Made by a program: the position numbers and the translations under genes. A stretch of 64,000 nt of DNA from Sporosarcina sp. FSL K6-1508 (GTDB lineage Bacteria; Bacillota; Bacilli; Bacillales_A; Planococcaceae), in the NCBI RefSeq assembly GCF_038007465.1, contig NZ_JBBOXF010000001.1:956501-1020500 (forward strand). Reading direction: 5' to 3'. Positions 25,790 through 33,888 of this stretch are shown one piece after another; the first letter of the stretch is position 1; each line of letters begins with the position of its first letter. The notes under the pieces were generated by a model. That model did not search any database and was not told the DNA's origin. It saw nothing but the letters and a program-made list of their open reading frames with translations.

Positions 25790-26761
25790 ATGTTGATTTT
25801 AAGTGCAAAAGACCAAAAAAAATTAGCGGATATGAATGAGGTGATGGAATGTGCTGAACTTGCCTTGAAAGAGTTTTCCGCCTTTAAAACGCAAACGCCG
25901 ATACGACTTTCCCTCCCTTTTGGTGAGGAAAACACAGGTTTAGTTATGCCTTCTGTTGCAGAAGGGTTAAAAACAATGGGTCTTAAATATGTGACGGTCG
26001 TTCCAAACAATAAGGAAAATGAAAAGATGATACAAGGGGTCGTTCTACTTTCCGATATTGAGACAGGAAAGCCACTCGCCTTGCTAGAGGGTTCTTATCT
26101 GACCCTTATTCGAACGGGGGCTTTATCAGGAGTTGCAACCAAATACTTTGCCCGTGAAGACGCAAAGACGTTAGGCATTATCGGAACCGGCGAGCAGGCA
26201 AAGGGGCTTTGCGAAGCTGTTGTGGCGGCAAGAGACATTGAAGAAATCTTTGTTTTTAATCGTAGTGAAGGAAAAGCAAAAGAATTTGCACAATACATTG
26301 GCGAGAAATTCGGCCTTAGAGTCACAGTCTGTATGGATTCGAATGAGGTTGTCCGTAATGCGGATGTCTTAGTAACTGCAACGGGTTCGACAACACCGGT
26401 TTTTACAGAAGCGTTGAAACCTGGAACGCATGTTAATGCGGTTGGATCATTCCGCCCATCGATGCAGGAGTTACCATCACATGCAATCAGCTCAGCGACA
26501 AAAGTCATCGTTGAGGCGGAGGATGCTGCTTTGGAAGAAACGGGTGATTTGCTAGTGCCTATCCAAGAAGGAGTATTTTCTGAATCGGGTATTCATGCAG
26601 AATTGGGAAAAGTGGTTAGCGGTGAACGTCCAGGTAGAGAAAATGACGAGGAAATAACTGTTTTCAAATCTGTTGGCCTTGCGATAGCTGATATCGTCGT
26701 TGCAAAATACTTATACGATAAGGCGATGGCGACCAAAGCCGGGGTCACGGTTGAATTATGA
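25790..26761 (+). CDS. Ornithine cyclodeaminase/mu-crystallin family protein, probable pyrroline-2-carboxylate reductase
   Basis: 323 residues from ATG 25790 (CTGGAGG ten bases ahead). Rossmann motif LGIIGTGEQAKGLCEAV near residue 125 binds NAD(P)H, and RTGALSGVATKYFAR is the family substrate-region signature. Members linked to proline-racemase-family genes usually reduce delta-1-pyrroline-2-carboxylate to L-proline. That fits the neighbour at 24722, which would generate the imine from 3-hydroxyproline or from D-proline metabolism. The operon ends in a bidirectional terminator at 26813-26858. Confidence 0.85.
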   Translation: MLILSAKDQKKLADMNEVMECAELALKEFSAFKTQTPIRLSLPFGEENTGLVMPSVAEGLKTMGLKYVTVVPNNKENEKMIQGVVLLSDIETGKPLALLEGSYLTLIRTGALSGVATKYFAREDAKTLGIIGTGEQAKGLCEAVVAARDIEEIFVFNRSEGKAKEFAQYIGEKFGLRVTVCMDSNEVVRNADVLVTATGSTTPVFTEALKPGTHVNAVGSFRPSMQELPSHAISSATKVIVEAEDAALEETGDLLVPIQEGVFSESGIHAELGKVVSGERPGRENDEEITVFKSVGLAIADIVVAKYLYDKAMATKAGVTVEL

Positions 26762-26812
26762 CATAAGCGAAGTGCATTAGTTATTGAGATTATAATAAAT
26801 TATGGAACCAAA

Positions 26813-26858
26813 ATAGCTGCCGTGGAAGTCGTAATACTGACTTCCACGGCAGCTATCT
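26813..26858. terminator. Bidirectional terminator between reductase and FAD-subunit genes
   Basis: A perfect 18-bp stem (ATAGCTGCCGTGGAAGTC with its complement at 26839-26856) and an 8-base loop between convergent genes. The T-run is short on the plus side. Confidence 0.8.
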
Positions 26859-26871
26859 TAAAATGCTCTGT

Positions 26872-28098
26872 TTAGCTATGCACTTCTACTTTAGCTTTAT
26901 TGACATGCTCCTCCCAATACTGTTGGAGTTTCTGTTTGCCTTCTTTTACAGAAGGATGAAATTGTATAAATGCATTGTCTCGTGTGTGTTCAATCATTTT
27001 GATGGATTCTTTGATTTCAGATTCCTGTTTGCCGCCGCTGATGTTGTTGGTAATCGCAAGCCCCGCCGTAACCCCTTGACTTATCGCCACTTTAGCTCCT
27101 TCGACACCAGTGATGTTTCCAGCAACATATAGTCCGTCCAATGCTGTTTCCAATCGATCGTTATGAAGTGGCACGTAACCGCCCAATTCTTCGATGAAAT
27201 AGAACGGACAGCCAGCAACCGCCGCCAACTCTGCCAAAGGGTACAAGCCGCCCGCGATACAAACGAAGTCGGCACTGATTTTTTCTTCTGTCCCGGGAAT
27301 CACTTTGCCTGCCGCGTTAATGGTAGCTAGAGTAACCCCTTCGACTGCGTTGTCACCATAGATATTGATGACGGCTTTTCGTAACATGATTGGAATATCC
27401 CACATTTTCACGCCGTTTTTCGGAAAGAAAGTGATGCCCATTTTTTTCATGAACTCATTCTTCATAAGTTTGCTCCCGAATTTGATGAAGGCTGAGGGTG
27501 CCATATGGGAAACATGCAACAATGAATTCATTACATCCATTGGGTTACCGGATTCTTTCGTAACTTGATTCATTTTCGGTAACGTGATGCATGCAACGTC
27601 TATATCAGCTAGTTTCAATTCCATTGCGATTGCGGATGACAGCACATTCACGCCAATAATGACACCACGATTGCCGGGCTTGACCCTATGTACATTCGTC
27701 ATGACTTGGGCAGCTCCGACAGACATGACACCCGGTAGTGTCCAGCCCGGTATTGGCAACGGTACCTCAGCTGCTCCGGTTGCAAGCAATAGATGCGAAG
27801 TATAGTATGTTTCCTCTTCTGTATAAATGACCCATGAATTATCCAGTTTCTCAATATTGGATACCGAGGCACCTAATCGAATTTGTACGCCAAGAGCGAT
27901 TGCTTTGTCATGCAGGTTCTTGGATTCTTTCATACCATTCCACCACGTTCCATTCGCTTCTTCGTATAGCTGGCCTAACAAGCGTCCGCCCGCAAGCATA
28001 TATTCATCAAGAACAAGAACTTCGGAACCATTTTCCGCGATGGTGATTGCGGCAGATAAACCCGCGGGTCCTGCTCCGATAATAATGACTTTACTCAT
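26872..28098 (-). CDS. FAD-dependent oxidoreductase subunit of D-hydroxyproline (D-amino acid) dehydrogenase, HcnB/OoxA-like
   Basis: 408 residues. N-terminal FAD-binding GAGPAGLSAAITIAENG (residues ~8-24) and a second nucleotide-binding region near RGVIIGVNVLSSAIAMELK. The family (HcnB, OoxA, LhpF-type) forms the electron-transfer alpha subunit of multi-subunit amino-acid or opine dehydrogenases. Most relatives carry a C-terminal BFD 2Fe-2S domain; here the protein ends without one, and a separate BFD gene sits two genes upstream. It is the third gene of a minus-strand operon with 8- and 4-base overlaps. The catalytic FAD subunit is the divergent gene at 30669. Confidence 0.88.
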   Translation of the reverse strand: MSKVIIIGAGPAGLSAAITIAENGSEVLVLDEYMLAGGRLLGQLYEEANGTWWNGMKESKNLHDKAIALGVQIRLGASVSNIEKLDNSWVIYTEEETYYTSHLLLATGAAEVPLPIPGWTLPGVMSVGAAQVMTNVHRVKPGNRGVIIGVNVLSSAIAMELKLADIDVACITLPKMNQVTKESGNPMDVMNSLLHVSHMAPSAFIKFGSKLMKNEFMKKMGITFFPKNGVKMWDIPIMLRKAVINIYGDNAVEGVTLATINAAGKVIPGTEEKISADFVCIAGGLYPLAELAAVAGCPFYFIEELGGYVPLHNDRLETALDGLYVAGNITGVEGAKVAISQGVTAGLAITNNISGGKQESEIKESIKMIEHTRDNAFIQFHPSVKEGKQKLQQYWEEHVNKAKVEVHS

Positions 28099-28429
28099 TT
28101 TCCGACCTCCAGTCTCTAACCGATGTCAGGAGTTTTTCGCCACTCGATACAGTCATGCCATCCTGAATAGGCGTTAGACAGGCTCTTATGCCTTGTTGTC
28201 CGTTAACAGTGACACGGCATTCGAAACAATGGCCGATATTACAATAAATTCCACGAGGTGTGCCATTTTCCTCGTGAACACGCAATGTACGGACATCATT
28301 CGCCAAAAGGGCAGCAGCTAATGATTCGTTTCTCAATCCCCGAAATATGGAGTTGTTGAAAGTGAAGGAAACAATATCCGTGTCGTCTACTTTATCCAAT
28401 ACTGGATGGTTAATAATTCTCCTCGTCAT
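28091..28429 (-). CDS. 2Fe-2S ferredoxin-like subunit (HcnA/LhpE-like)
   Basis: 112 residues. The cysteine cluster YCNIGHCFECRVTVNG followed by RACLTPI supplies four cysteines for a plant-type 2Fe-2S centre, as in the small subunit of HcnABC-type dehydrogenases. It overlaps the genes on both sides (8 bases with the FAD subunit, 4 bases with the BFD gene), indicating tight co-translation into one complex. It should shuttle electrons from the catalytic flavin to the second FAD subunit. Confidence 0.88.
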   Translation of the reverse strand: MTRRIINHPVLDKVDDTDIVSFTFNNSIFRGLRNESLAAALLANDVRTLRVHEENGTPRGIYCNIGHCFECRVTVNGQQGIRACLTPIQDGMTVSSGEKLLTSVRDWRSENE

Positions 28430-28695
28430 TTTGTAATATCCCCCAAACTGCCGAAACTTACTGGTCTGATAGGCGGTTGATATTTCAATGTGATTTGTGC
28501 AACGTCTCTTTCGGTTGAAGAATGTGCAATGCTGTCAACCATCGTGCGGCAAGTTCTTCCACCGCAATAGCCCATGCCGGCACGGGTCCGAAGTTTCAGT
28601 TCCCTTGCTGAACAATTATAGTTTTCAGCTGTTTCTTTTAATTCGCCATAAGTTACTTCTTCGCATCGACAAATGATCATTTCATTTTCTGACAA
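28426..28695 (-). CDS. Stand-alone BFD-like 2Fe-2S protein
   Basis: About 89 residues from TTG 28695, six bases after GGGGTGAT; a GTG at 28704 is an alternative start. Four cysteines in the BFD pattern: ICRCEEVTYGEL and MGYCGGRTCRTMV. In relatives this domain is the C-terminus of the FAD alpha subunit (gene at 26872), which here lacks it, so the domain has been split into its own gene. It is the first gene of the minus-strand operon and lies directly behind a sigma-54 promoter at 28744-28760. Confidence 0.85.
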   Translation of the reverse strand: MSENEMIICRCEEVTYGELKETAENYNCSARELKLRTRAGMGYCGGRTCRTMVDSIAHSSTERDVAQITLKYQPPIRPVSFGSLGDITK

Positions 28696-28743
28696 GTAAA
28701 TCACCCCATACTTAAACTTTGTGAATATACATACTTAACTATA

Positions 28744-28760
28744 TGCAAGAATGTAGCCAA
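28744..28760 (-). promoter_or_regulatory. Sigma-54 promoter of the dehydrogenase accessory-subunit operon
   Basis: Minus strand TTGGCTACATTCTTGCA: the -24 element GG and -12 element GC have the exact sigma-54 spacing. Located between the activator gene and the BFD gene. Confidence 0.8.
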
Positions 28761-28770
28761 GTCTGGAGTT

Positions 28771-30507
28771 TTATAATTTAATGCCTAATTTATTCATACG
28801 ATTATAAAGGGTTGCTCTGGTAATTTCTAAATTTTTAGCGCAAAGAAGTTTATTTCCATCGGCTTTACCCAGTTCCTTTAGGATAATGTCTTTCTCGTAA
28901 ATTTTTAATTGTTCATTTAAAGAAAGTTTTTCATCACTGGCAGGTTGATAGGCTTGAGGTACATCATTATCCGCAGCCGTTGATTGTGGAATTCTTTCCA
29001 TATCGACTGGAAGATCATCGATTCTTATTTCTCCATTTTCGGAAAACGCAACTAGCCGCTCGATGACGTTCTTTAGCTCGCGGATGTTTCCTGGCCATGA
29101 GTGTTGGAGCAGTGACTGCATGACGGCTTGCGAGATACCGTGGATGGGCCGGTTATACTTTACCGATAATTCATAGAGGAAGTAATGGGTCAACTCAATA
29201 ATATCTTCTAGGCGTTCGCGCAACGGTGGAACTTTGAAATTGACAACATTTAAACGGTAATATAGGTCTTCCCGGAACTTACCTTCATTAATGAGTTCTT
29301 TCAAGTCTCGATTGGTTGCCGCCACAACTCGGAAATCCACTTCCAGCTCCTTCGTGCCGCCGACAGTGTAGAACTTTTTTTCTTGCAGGAGTCTCAGTAT
29401 CTTCACTTGCATGTCCATTGGCATTTCACCAATTTCATCCAAAAATAATGTACCGTTCTTTGCAAGCTCCACTTTCCCCTTTTTCCCTTTTTGATTTGCT
29501 CCTGAGAAAGCTCCTTTTTCGTAGCCGAAAATTTCACTTTCAAACAGTCCACTTGGAATGGCGCCACAATTGATGGCGACGAAAGGTGCGCTTTCAGGCT
29601 CGCGCAAGTTGTGGATCGCTTTTGCGAACAGTTCTTTACCGACACCGCTCTCTCCGTAGATGAGTACTCCGGCATTTGTTGTAGCCGCTTTGCTGGCAAT
29701 TTCCAACGTTTTCTTCAGTGCAGGGCTGTTACCTTTTATATAGGAAAAAGGATTGACGGAAGGCGATGTCTTTCTAACTTCTTCTTCCAGGCTGAACAAC
29801 TTTTCAGAAGTCATATAGAGCTCATTATTCAATAAAATCTGGCTGGTTATATCTGTCTCGGAAACGACCGCCCCAATTATCTCTTCGTTGAAATAGATAG
29901 GATTGGAATTGATCATGACGACGAGATTCTTCCGGGCGTGGTGCTGGCTGTGGTAAAGGGAAGTTCCGTCTCTTAAAGTATTTAGTATTTCCAATCTTTC
30001 GGTATTGAAAAATTTGGTGATGGGTTGACCGATGATGTCCTTTTCTTTTACGGAAAATATTTTTTCTGCCCCTTTTGTCCAATAAAGGACATTGGCTTCG
30101 TCGTCTATCACTGTGCACGACTCATCGATGGTTTGTAAGATGGTGTTTAAATATGCTTGAGCACGTCGATATTCGTTCAATAAGTATTTAGAAAACACTT
30201 CATACGTCAAAAATCCCAAATATTCATTGGAATCATTACTGATAAGTGCAATGTCGGTAGCCCCAAGCTCGTTAAAAACTTCTTCTGATGTGCTGCTAAC
30301 TGATAAGACTTTGCATGGGGTGTAAATGATTTCATTTGAAGATTCAACAAATTTGACACATTGCGGACCATCGGCCGTTAAAAGGAATACCTTTTTAGGT
30401 ATTTCTTTTGCAATCCGTTTCGCTAACAAAGCCTCGTCTTTCATTGATTCCACTAGTGTAAACTCTTTTTCTATCAACTTATTGAGTAGTTTTTGCGAAA
30501 AGTTCAT
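28771..30507 (-). CDS. Sigma-54-dependent transcriptional activator (PAS, AAA+, Fis-type HTH)
   Basis: 578 residues from ATG 30507, which has GAGGTGG upstream; a TTG 24 bases earlier is less likely. An N-terminal sensory region (~1-105), a PAS domain (~110-225, TILQTIDESCTVIDDEANVL), then the AAA+ domain with Walker A GESGVGKE (285-292). The sigma-54 contact loop reads GAFSGA (332-337) instead of the usual GAFTGA; Walker B is FLDEIGEM. The C-terminus has a Fis-like HTH (NLEITRATLYNRMNKLGIKL). It should bind upstream of sigma-54 promoters and open them by ATP hydrolysis on sensing a metabolite, perhaps hydroxyproline or proline. It sits inside the hydroxyproline locus, with sigma-54 promoters on both sides and rpoN nearby. 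Confidence 0.93.
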   Translation of the reverse strand: MNFSQKLLNKLIEKEFTLVESMKDEALLAKRIAKEIPKKVFLLTADGPQCVKFVESSNEIIYTPCKVLSVSSTSEEVFNELGATDIALISNDSNEYLGFLTYEVFSKYLLNEYRRAQAYLNTILQTIDESCTVIDDEANVLYWTKGAEKIFSVKEKDIIGQPITKFFNTERLEILNTLRDGTSLYHSQHHARKNLVVMINSNPIYFNEEIIGAVVSETDITSQILLNNELYMTSEKLFSLEEEVRKTSPSVNPFSYIKGNSPALKKTLEIASKAATTNAGVLIYGESGVGKELFAKAIHNLREPESAPFVAINCGAIPSGLFESEIFGYEKGAFSGANQKGKKGKVELAKNGTLFLDEIGEMPMDMQVKILRLLQEKKFYTVGGTKELEVDFRVVAATNRDLKELINEGKFREDLYYRLNVVNFKVPPLRERLEDIIELTHYFLYELSVKYNRPIHGISQAVMQSLLQHSWPGNIRELKNVIERLVAFSENGEIRIDDLPVDMERIPQSTAADNDVPQAYQPASDEKLSLNEQLKIYEKDIILKELGKADGNKLLCAKNLEITRATLYNRMNKLGIKL

Positions 30508-30612
30508 TTTATTAGCCACCTCGACTGTCAAAATATTTGAACTGTATAAATAAGTTTACACTAATTATCGGAATGTTCAATAGAGATTGATAATACATGT
30601 GGGTTTTGATGT

Positions 30613-30629
30613 TTGGCACGCGACTTGCA
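30613..30629 (+). promoter_or_regulatory. Sigma-54 promoter of the hydroxyproline catabolic operon
   Basis: TTGGCACGCGACTTGCA is a full match to the consensus TTGGCAC-N5-TTGCA, 40 bases before the GTG start of the dehydrogenase gene. It is the best sigma-54 site in the window. Confidence 0.93.
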
Positions 30630-30668
30630 ATAGATATATGTGAACAATCAAGCGAGAGGGGGGTTATT

Positions 30669-31850
30669 GTGGGAAATACTCAACATCGAGACGTTGTCGT
30701 CATCGGAGGAGGGATTATGGGCGCAGCAATTGCCTATTACGGTTCGAAAGCCGGTTTGGATGTTACCGTCCTTGAAAAGAAGGAGTTGGCGAGCGGAACC
30801 TCCTCCAGATGTGATGGAAATATACTGGCGATTGACAAAGATCCCGGTTTTGATAGTCAAATGTCCGTGAAGAGTCAGCAACTCGTCCATGAGTTGGATA
30901 AAGAACTTGAGGTTTCGTTTGAATACCGCAACCCTGGAAGTATTTTAGTATGTGAGAACGATGCTGAAATGGAAGCGGCGAGTGAGTGGGTCAGAAGACA
31001 GCAAGAAGCGGGATTGGATTTCAAAATGCTAGATCGTGAAGACTTGCGCAATGAGTCCAACTACTTTGCGGATGATTTGTACGGGGGATTGGAATGTAAA
31101 ACGGATTCAACCGTAAATCCGTACATGATGACGTATTCAATGTTTCATAGTGCTGAAAAAAAAGGTGCGAAAATACATACGAATACAGAAGTGAAAAATG
31201 TGACGCGAAATGAGGGAGGTCAGTTTTTCATCGAAACGGATAATGGTACGTATACCGCCAATATAGTAGTCAATGCCGGTGGTGTATGGGCACCGAAACT
31301 CGGTGAGATGGTGGGCTTGGATATACCAATCATTCCAAGGAAAGGTCAGCTGATTGTCGCTTCACGGCAACAGCCTGTCGGGCTGAGGAAGGTTATGGAG
31401 TTCGGTTACCTTATTTCGAAATTCGGCGGTGAAAGAACGGTCGATCCGATGACGGAGAAATATGGCGTTGCACTCGTGTTCGAGCCTACCGAAAGTCAAA
31501 ACTTCTTAATCGGCAGCAGCCGGCAATTCACAGGTTTTGATACGCGGGTCGATCATGAAGTGACAAAATACATTGCCAAACGTGCGATGCGCTTCTATCC
31601 AAAAATCGCGGATATGACCGTTATCCGGACTTATGCTGGATTGCGGCCGTGGACGGAAGATCACTTGCCGATCATTTCCCGCGTGGAGCATATCCCAGGG
31701 TATTTCATCGCCGCGGGTCACGAAGGGGATGGAATCAGTCTCGCTGCCGTGACAGGCAAACTGATTGAAGAAATGATTAATGAAAAAGAAACATGTATCC
31801 CAATAGAGCCATTGCAACTCAGCCGTTTTAGAGAAAGGGTGACTATTTGA
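30669..31850 (+). CDS. FAD-dependent D-amino-acid oxidoreductase, probable catalytic subunit of D-hydroxyproline dehydrogenase
   Basis: 393 residues from GTG 30669, with GAGAGGGG upstream. A longer upstream frame is rejected because it would run through the sigma-54 promoter. It belongs to the DAO family: FAD motif VVVIGGGIMGAAIAYYGSKAG at the N-terminus and C-terminal GLRPWTEDHLPIISRVE and AAGHEGDGISLAA. It should oxidise cis-4-hydroxy-D-proline to 4-hydroxy-pyrroline-2-carboxylate, with electrons leaving through the three divergent accessory subunits. It is the first gene of a six-gene operon; the next start codon overlaps its stop by one base. Confidence 0.9.
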   Translation: MGNTQHRDVVVIGGGIMGAAIAYYGSKAGLDVTVLEKKELASGTSSRCDGNILAIDKDPGFDSQMSVKSQQLVHELDKELEVSFEYRNPGSILVCENDAEMEAASEWVRRQQEAGLDFKMLDREDLRNESNYFADDLYGGLECKTDSTVNPYMMTYSMFHSAEKKGAKIHTNTEVKNVTRNEGGQFFIETDNGTYTANIVVNAGGVWAPKLGEMVGLDIPIIPRKGQLIVASRQQPVGLRKVMEFGYLISKFGGERTVDPMTEKYGVALVFEPTESQNFLIGSSRQFTGFDTRVDHEVTKYIAKRAMRFYPKIADMTVIRTYAGLRPWTEDHLPIISRVEHIPGYFIAAGHEGDGISLAAVTGKLIEEMINEKETCIPIEPLQLSRFRERVTI

Positions 31851-32890
31851 TGAATTACCAGCGACTGTTCACAACAATTGATACGCACACGGGCGGAAAC
31901 CCAACAAGGACACTGATTAGTGGACTGCCTCCTTTGAAAGGGAATACTATGTCTGAAAAGATGTTGTATATGGAAGAAAACTATGACTGGATCAGAAAGT
32001 TCCTGATGAATGAACCACGGGGACACGGTGTTATGTCAGGTGCATTATGGACAGAACCTTGCCATCCAGATGCAGACGTCGGAGTCATTTATATTGAAAC
32101 GGGCGGTTATTTGCCAATGTGCGGACACGATACAATCGGTTTCTGTACAGCGCTTGTTGAAGCGGGACTGATTGAGGTTCGTGAGCCCTTTACGAACATC
32201 AAGATAGATACACCTGCAGGACTTATCGAGGTGGAAATCAAAGTCGTCAACGGAAAAGCTGAAGAAGTGACGTTCGCCAATGTGCCAGCATTTTTACTTA
32301 AATCAATTGAAATTGACGTAGAGGGTATCGGTAATGTGGAATGTGATATCGCGTATGGAGGGAATTTCTATGGCATTATCGATGCGCGCAAGCTTAAACT
32401 GCCATTGGTTGAAAACAATGCAACAACAATCATCAATCAAGCAATCGACATCCGCAATGCCATCAATGCAACTGAAGAAGTAATTCATCCCGAGTTTCCG
32501 TTTATCACTGGATTGACGCATATCGAATTCTTTACAGACCCGGTTCATCCGGATGCAGATGTCAAAAATACGGTTATCGTTCCGCCCGGGGGGATTGATC
32601 GCTCCCCTTGCGGGACAGGAACATCCGCGAAACTTGCGACGCTGTATAAGAATAAACAGATCGGCATGCATGAACTGTTCGTTCATGAGAGCATCGTCGG
32701 TACGTTGTTCAAAGCGAAAGTGCTTGAAGAAACAAAAGTGAAAGAGCTGGATGCAGTGATAACGGAAGTGACAGGCTCTGCTTGGATTATGGGGACACAC
32801 CGTTTCTTCTACAATGAAAAAGATCCGCTGCGCGAAGGATTCCTGCTTATTCCACCAATGGAACATGTGCCAGTGAAAGAGGGTGTATAA
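31850..32890 (+). CDS. 4-hydroxyproline 2-epimerase (proline racemase family)
   Basis: 346 residues. The catalytic pair is intact: Cys91 in LPMCGHDTIG and Cys254 in DRSPCGTGTSAK. In the family these interconvert trans-4-hydroxy-L-proline and cis-4-hydroxy-D-proline. The operon context (D-amino-acid dehydrogenase before, DapA-type deaminase and aldehyde dehydrogenase after) makes hydroxyproline epimerisation, the first step of the pathway, much more likely than proline racemisation. Starts overlap on both sides: one base with the dehydrogenase, and the next gene begins right after the stop. Confidence 0.92.
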   Translation: MNYQRLFTTIDTHTGGNPTRTLISGLPPLKGNTMSEKMLYMEENYDWIRKFLMNEPRGHGVMSGALWTEPCHPDADVGVIYIETGGYLPMCGHDTIGFCTALVEAGLIEVREPFTNIKIDTPAGLIEVEIKVVNGKAEEVTFANVPAFLLKSIEIDVEGIGNVECDIAYGGNFYGIIDARKLKLPLVENNATTIINQAIDIRNAINATEEVIHPEFPFITGLTHIEFFTDPVHPDADVKNTVIVPPGGIDRSPCGTGTSAKLATLYKNKQIGMHELFVHESIVGTLFKAKVLEETKVKELDAVITEVTGSAWIMGTHRFFYNEKDPLREGFLLIPPMEHVPVKEGV

Positions 32891-33811
32891 ATGAACTTTG
32901 AAAAAATGTACAGCACAATCGATACGCATGTAGCGGGAGAGGCATTCAGAATCGTTGTCCAATCACCGATCAGGCTTCACGGAGAGGACGTGCAAGCAAA
33001 TCACGATGAGTTGAAAAATAACTTTACAAATGAAAAGAGTTTATTGTTGAACGAACCGCGTGGACACCGCGGAATGCATGGATGCGTAGTTGCCCCATCC
33101 CAAACCGCGGATTTTTCGTTGTTATTCTTCAATCACGTAGATGTCAGCAACTTCAAATATGAAGGACTGCTCGCGACGGTAACAGCGTTGATTGAAACTG
33201 GGAATTTGAATAAGTCGACAGATGGGTTTTACAAAGTGGAGACAGTGAACGGCATTTATTCTGTGAAAGCGCGCGGTGAAAACCAGGAAGTGACTTCCGT
33301 TTCCATCGAAAGTGAAGCCTGTTCCGAAATCAATACCAATTCGGAATTCGTTTCAATAAGTGTTGACAATGCACGCAACTACTTGCTTTACACACTGCCC
33401 GATAGCATTCCCGGCATTGAATTGGAACATCTGGCAAAATTGAACCGCTGGGGCTTGGAACAGACGACGAAATTGAATGGCGATAACATCGATTACGCAG
33501 GAGTTATAGTGATTGAATCAGTGCCATCTACGCCTGATAAAATCCGATCGGTAACATTTGAAAAAGACGGCTATATCCTACGATCGCCGGGAATTGATAG
33601 TACGTTTGCCATTCTTACATCGTTGGCGAACAAAGAAGACGACCGATCCAAAATTGAAAATGAAAGTATTTTTGGAAGTTCATTGACAGCAAAAAAACTT
33701 TCGGAGGATGCCCTTCGATTCTCCGTTGAAATAGAAGCGTTTGTCACGGGGGCGCATGAATTCATCTTTGACCAGGACGATCCATTGAAGGATGGATTCT
33801 TATTGGTATAA
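32891..33811 (+). CDS. Proline racemase-like protein lacking both catalytic cysteines
   Basis: 306 residues clearly homologous to the two other racemase-family proteins of the window at the N-terminus (STIDTHVAGEAFRIV, LNEPRGHRGMHGCVV). The first catalytic motif MCGH is replaced by FKYEG near residue 90, and the second, SPCGTGT, by SPGIDST with Gly234 at the cysteine position. It is also about 40 residues shorter. Conventional racemase or dehydratase chemistry is therefore not expected. It might be a structural partner of the epimerase, a binding protein, or an enzyme with other residues. The reading frame is intact and tightly packed in the operon (ATG right after the epimerase stop), so it is not a decayed copy by frameshift. 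Confidence 0.85.
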   Translation: MNFEKMYSTIDTHVAGEAFRIVVQSPIRLHGEDVQANHDELKNNFTNEKSLLLNEPRGHRGMHGCVVAPSQTADFSLLFFNHVDVSNFKYEGLLATVTALIETGNLNKSTDGFYKVETVNGIYSVKARGENQEVTSVSIESEACSEINTNSEFVSISVDNARNYLLYTLPDSIPGIELEHLAKLNRWGLEQTTKLNGDNIDYAGVIVIESVPSTPDKIRSVTFEKDGYILRSPGIDSTFAILTSLANKEDDRSKIENESIFGSSLTAKKLSEDALRFSVEIEAFVTGAHEFIFDQDDPLKDGFLLV

Positions 33812-33888
33812 GAAATAATTAAGTTTGTTTGGAAGATTTGTATAAACTGTTCGTAAAATGACTCGGGAAATTAGTAAGGGGGGATAGT

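Noticed and set aside
30597..30668. Upstream in-frame ATG for the FAD-dependent dehydrogenase
   Set aside because: It would place the sigma-54 promoter at 30613-30629 inside the coding region; the GTG at 30669 has a strong ribosome site and gives the normal family N-terminus.
32303..32962. Long open frame on the minus strand across the 4-hydroxyproline epimerase gene
   Set aside because: It is antisense to a well-supported gene with intact catalytic motifs, has an unlikely composition (many Cys, His, Phe) and no ribosome site.
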